From Macrotis lagotis (taxonomy: Eukaryota; Chordata; Mammalia; Peramelemorphia; Peramelidae): DNA of 64,000 nucleotides. A program made the translations under genes and the position numbers. The stretch is taken from positions 271,367,944 through 271,431,943 of the forward strand of contig NC_133662.1 of NCBI RefSeq assembly GCF_037893015.1, given 5' to 3'. Positions 62,109 to 64,000 of this stretch are shown here, one piece after another; the stretch's first letter is position 1, and every line of letters begins with the position of its first letter. The notes beneath the pieces were generated by a model. The model saw only the letters and a program-made list of their open reading frames with translations, had not been told where the DNA came from and searched no databases.

Positions 62109-63054
62109 AATGTAAAATCCCCTGGGAGAGGTGACCCAGTTCTGCTCCCATAAAGTGGGACTGGGGCAGTTCTCACCCTGGCAAAGGAGAGGGTTGGATG
62201 AAGGGGGTTCATCTCCTTTCAGGCCTAAGGAGTTTGAGCTACTTGGGTCCTGGGGGCCTCAAAACCTCATCTAACCTTATGAAAGACATTTTTCTCAGAG
62301 GAATACTGAAATAGACGGTAGACAGACAGAAAGTCTAACAGACAAAGAGATGGCCAGGCAGATGGACAGATGGGCTCCAGCCTGGCAGGGAGCTCCAGGA
62401 TCCCAAGGCAGCCTGATTTGTGGGTTACTGAGTGTTCACAGGAGATCTCCCCTGGCTTCTAGCCTGGACTTTTTCCTCTAAGATTTTCCTCTCCTCACCT
62501 CCTCTTTATAATCCTATTTATCAGATCACCAGGGGAGGGACAGTTTTGTTTTGTTTAGAGTTGGACATCAGGTCATCAGACTTCAGGGCAAGGTGTTGAC
62601 TTACTACCCTTAGTACCCTTCAGGGCAAGGCCTTGGGCCTGAGGTCAGAGGCTGTGAATGAATGGTGTCTGTTCCCCAGGGGCCCATGGCTTCATGGGAG
62701 GAAGGACTTTGACTTGTGGTCTCCAGGGTCCTTCCATCTCTATAAGCCTCTTCCTTTTGGCTATGGGGCTGAGAGTAGGACAAGTCCTTCTGGTCAAACC
62801 TGCCCTGCTCTTGGGACCAGCCAAAGAGATTCCCTGCCAGGTTGGACAAAGTGACTTTCTGTCAATGCTCTGTGATTAGAAGAAGCTTCAGGAATCCTAG
62901 ATCCAGAGCTGGAGGGACCTGAGACCAGTGGACTGGCTGGACCATCCTATACAGCAGGAAGCCGAGAGCCAGACCAAGCCCCCATAACTCTCAAGTCAAG
63001 GAAGGTTCTTCTACTCTGGCCCATGGTCTCTCTTCTGAACTTTACCATAAACCA
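62109..63054. other. C21orf58 intron, nothing recognised
   Basis: No exon or repeat signature. Confidence 0.4.
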
Positions 63055-63180
63055 TCACTCAGTGAGCTGCATGTTATAATTCTCACCTCCATTTGACAAA
63101 GGAGAAATTGAATCTCAGACAGAGGCAGAGCCACAACACGAGGGGCAGGATTCTAATCCAGACCCCCAAGTCTAGGCATT
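63055..63180 (-). repeat. MIR fragment
   Basis: TATAATTCTCACCTCCATTT, GACAAAGGAGAAATTGAATC and a degraded reversed head. Confidence 0.6.
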
Positions 63181-63858
63181 GTCCCAGGCTCAGTCATGAT
63201 CCTAAGCATAAAATGTCTGGTCTATATTTCAGCGCTAGCTGGTCCTCTCCTCAGGGCTCACTTGGCCTGTATCTCAGCCCTGGCCTCTCCTCCCAGTGGC
63301 CCCAAGATACAGTGGTATGTACCTTGGCCTGTATCTTACTGGCCCATATCTCTTTAGTGTATGATTTCTCTGGTGTGGTACTTTGTCAGCCCAAGGCGCA
63401 TCACCATATCCCCTGTACCTGGGTCTCTGGTCAAGGAAATCACTCCCCAGGGCCAAACTGGTAGCAAGTGTCCTTAGGCTGGTGCTCAGGTGACAGAGAA
63501 AAGCACCATTCTAACTGTGAGCTGTGATCACCTGTGCCAGCCGAGAGCATTGAAGACTCCGAGGAGGTTGACTTAGTACCCTTTATTTTTTTTTTTAATA
63601 GGGCTGCTATTCTGAAAGATTCTTGAGAAACAGAGCGGGGCAGGTGGAGGGAGGGAACCAGACATATCTCTGCTAGGTACATCCAGTGTGACCTTGTCTA
63701 TTTTCCTGTGAGACTCAGTTTTTACATCTGTGAAATGAAGAACAGCCAAATGATTTGTCAGAGGCCCTCTTCCCTCTCTAGATGCCCATCCATGGGGCCT
63801 TCAAGCTTCCCCAAATGCAACAAGATCTTGACATGAAAACCTCAAGAGTCACCTCACC

Positions 63859-63953
63859 GGGCAGCTAGGTGGCCCAGTGGATAGAGCACTGGCCTTGGGC
63901 AAACCACTTAACCCCATTGCCTTGCAAAAACCTAAAAAATAAAAAATAAAAAA
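63859..63953 (+). repeat. tRNA-derived SINE with large internal deletion
   Basis: GAGCACTGGCC joins directly to TTGGGCAAACCACTTAACC, so the B box region is lost. AGAGTCACCTCACC is duplicated at both ends. Confidence 0.93.
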
Positions 63954-64000
63954 AAGAGTCACCTCACCTCCTCATTATTTGAGGGGACAACAACCACCAA

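Overview
The window is a piece of a marsupial nuclear genome. The diagnostic sign is about 25 copies of one tRNA-derived SINE (A-box-like GGTGGCACAGTGG, B box GGTTCAAATCC, A-rich tail), many with intact target-site duplications, together with Mar1/MIR-type CORE-SINEs and L1 and L2 fragments. The SINE resembles those I associate with Australian marsupials; I cannot name the species.

Positions 2,252 to 48,284 (minus strand) hold the 5' part of the pericentrin gene, PCNT. I could place 22 coding exons. Each has an AG acceptor and a GT donor (the last donor is ambiguous), and all reading phases join without a break, giving about 2,075 codons. The start codon lies in a CpG island at about 47.5-49.3 kb. 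The rest of the gene, including the C-terminal calmodulin-binding PACT region, lies beyond the left edge. The product is a very long coiled-coil scaffold of the pericentriolar material that docks gamma-tubulin complexes and other centrosome proteins.

The CpG island appears to be a shared, head-to-head promoter. On its other side the plus strand carries the first coding exon of the C21orf58 orthologue at 60,781-60,857 (MLDSSVADQ...), the same divergent order as on human 21q22.3. A consensus donor at 49,385 is a candidate end for its non-coding first exon. The later C21orf58 exons lie beyond the right edge.

Three features of this PCNT stand out. First, coding exons 3 to 8 (842 codons, in phase at both ends) resemble the N-terminal part of the paralogue AKAP9 and, from memory, have no counterpart in human or mouse PCNT. 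Second, this block includes one 1,688-nt exon, preceded by coding-like sequence that carries an in-frame TAG. Third, exon 19 contains six perfect-length 90-bp tandem copies (30 residues each) where human PCNT seems to have about one.

The remainder is intron and intergenic DNA filled with repeats: SINEs, L1, L2 and other LINE fragments, one solo LTR with a clean 4-bp duplication, microsatellites, and a 136-bp direct duplication in intron 7. No bacterial-type features, CRISPR arrays, rRNA or genuine tRNA genes were seen.
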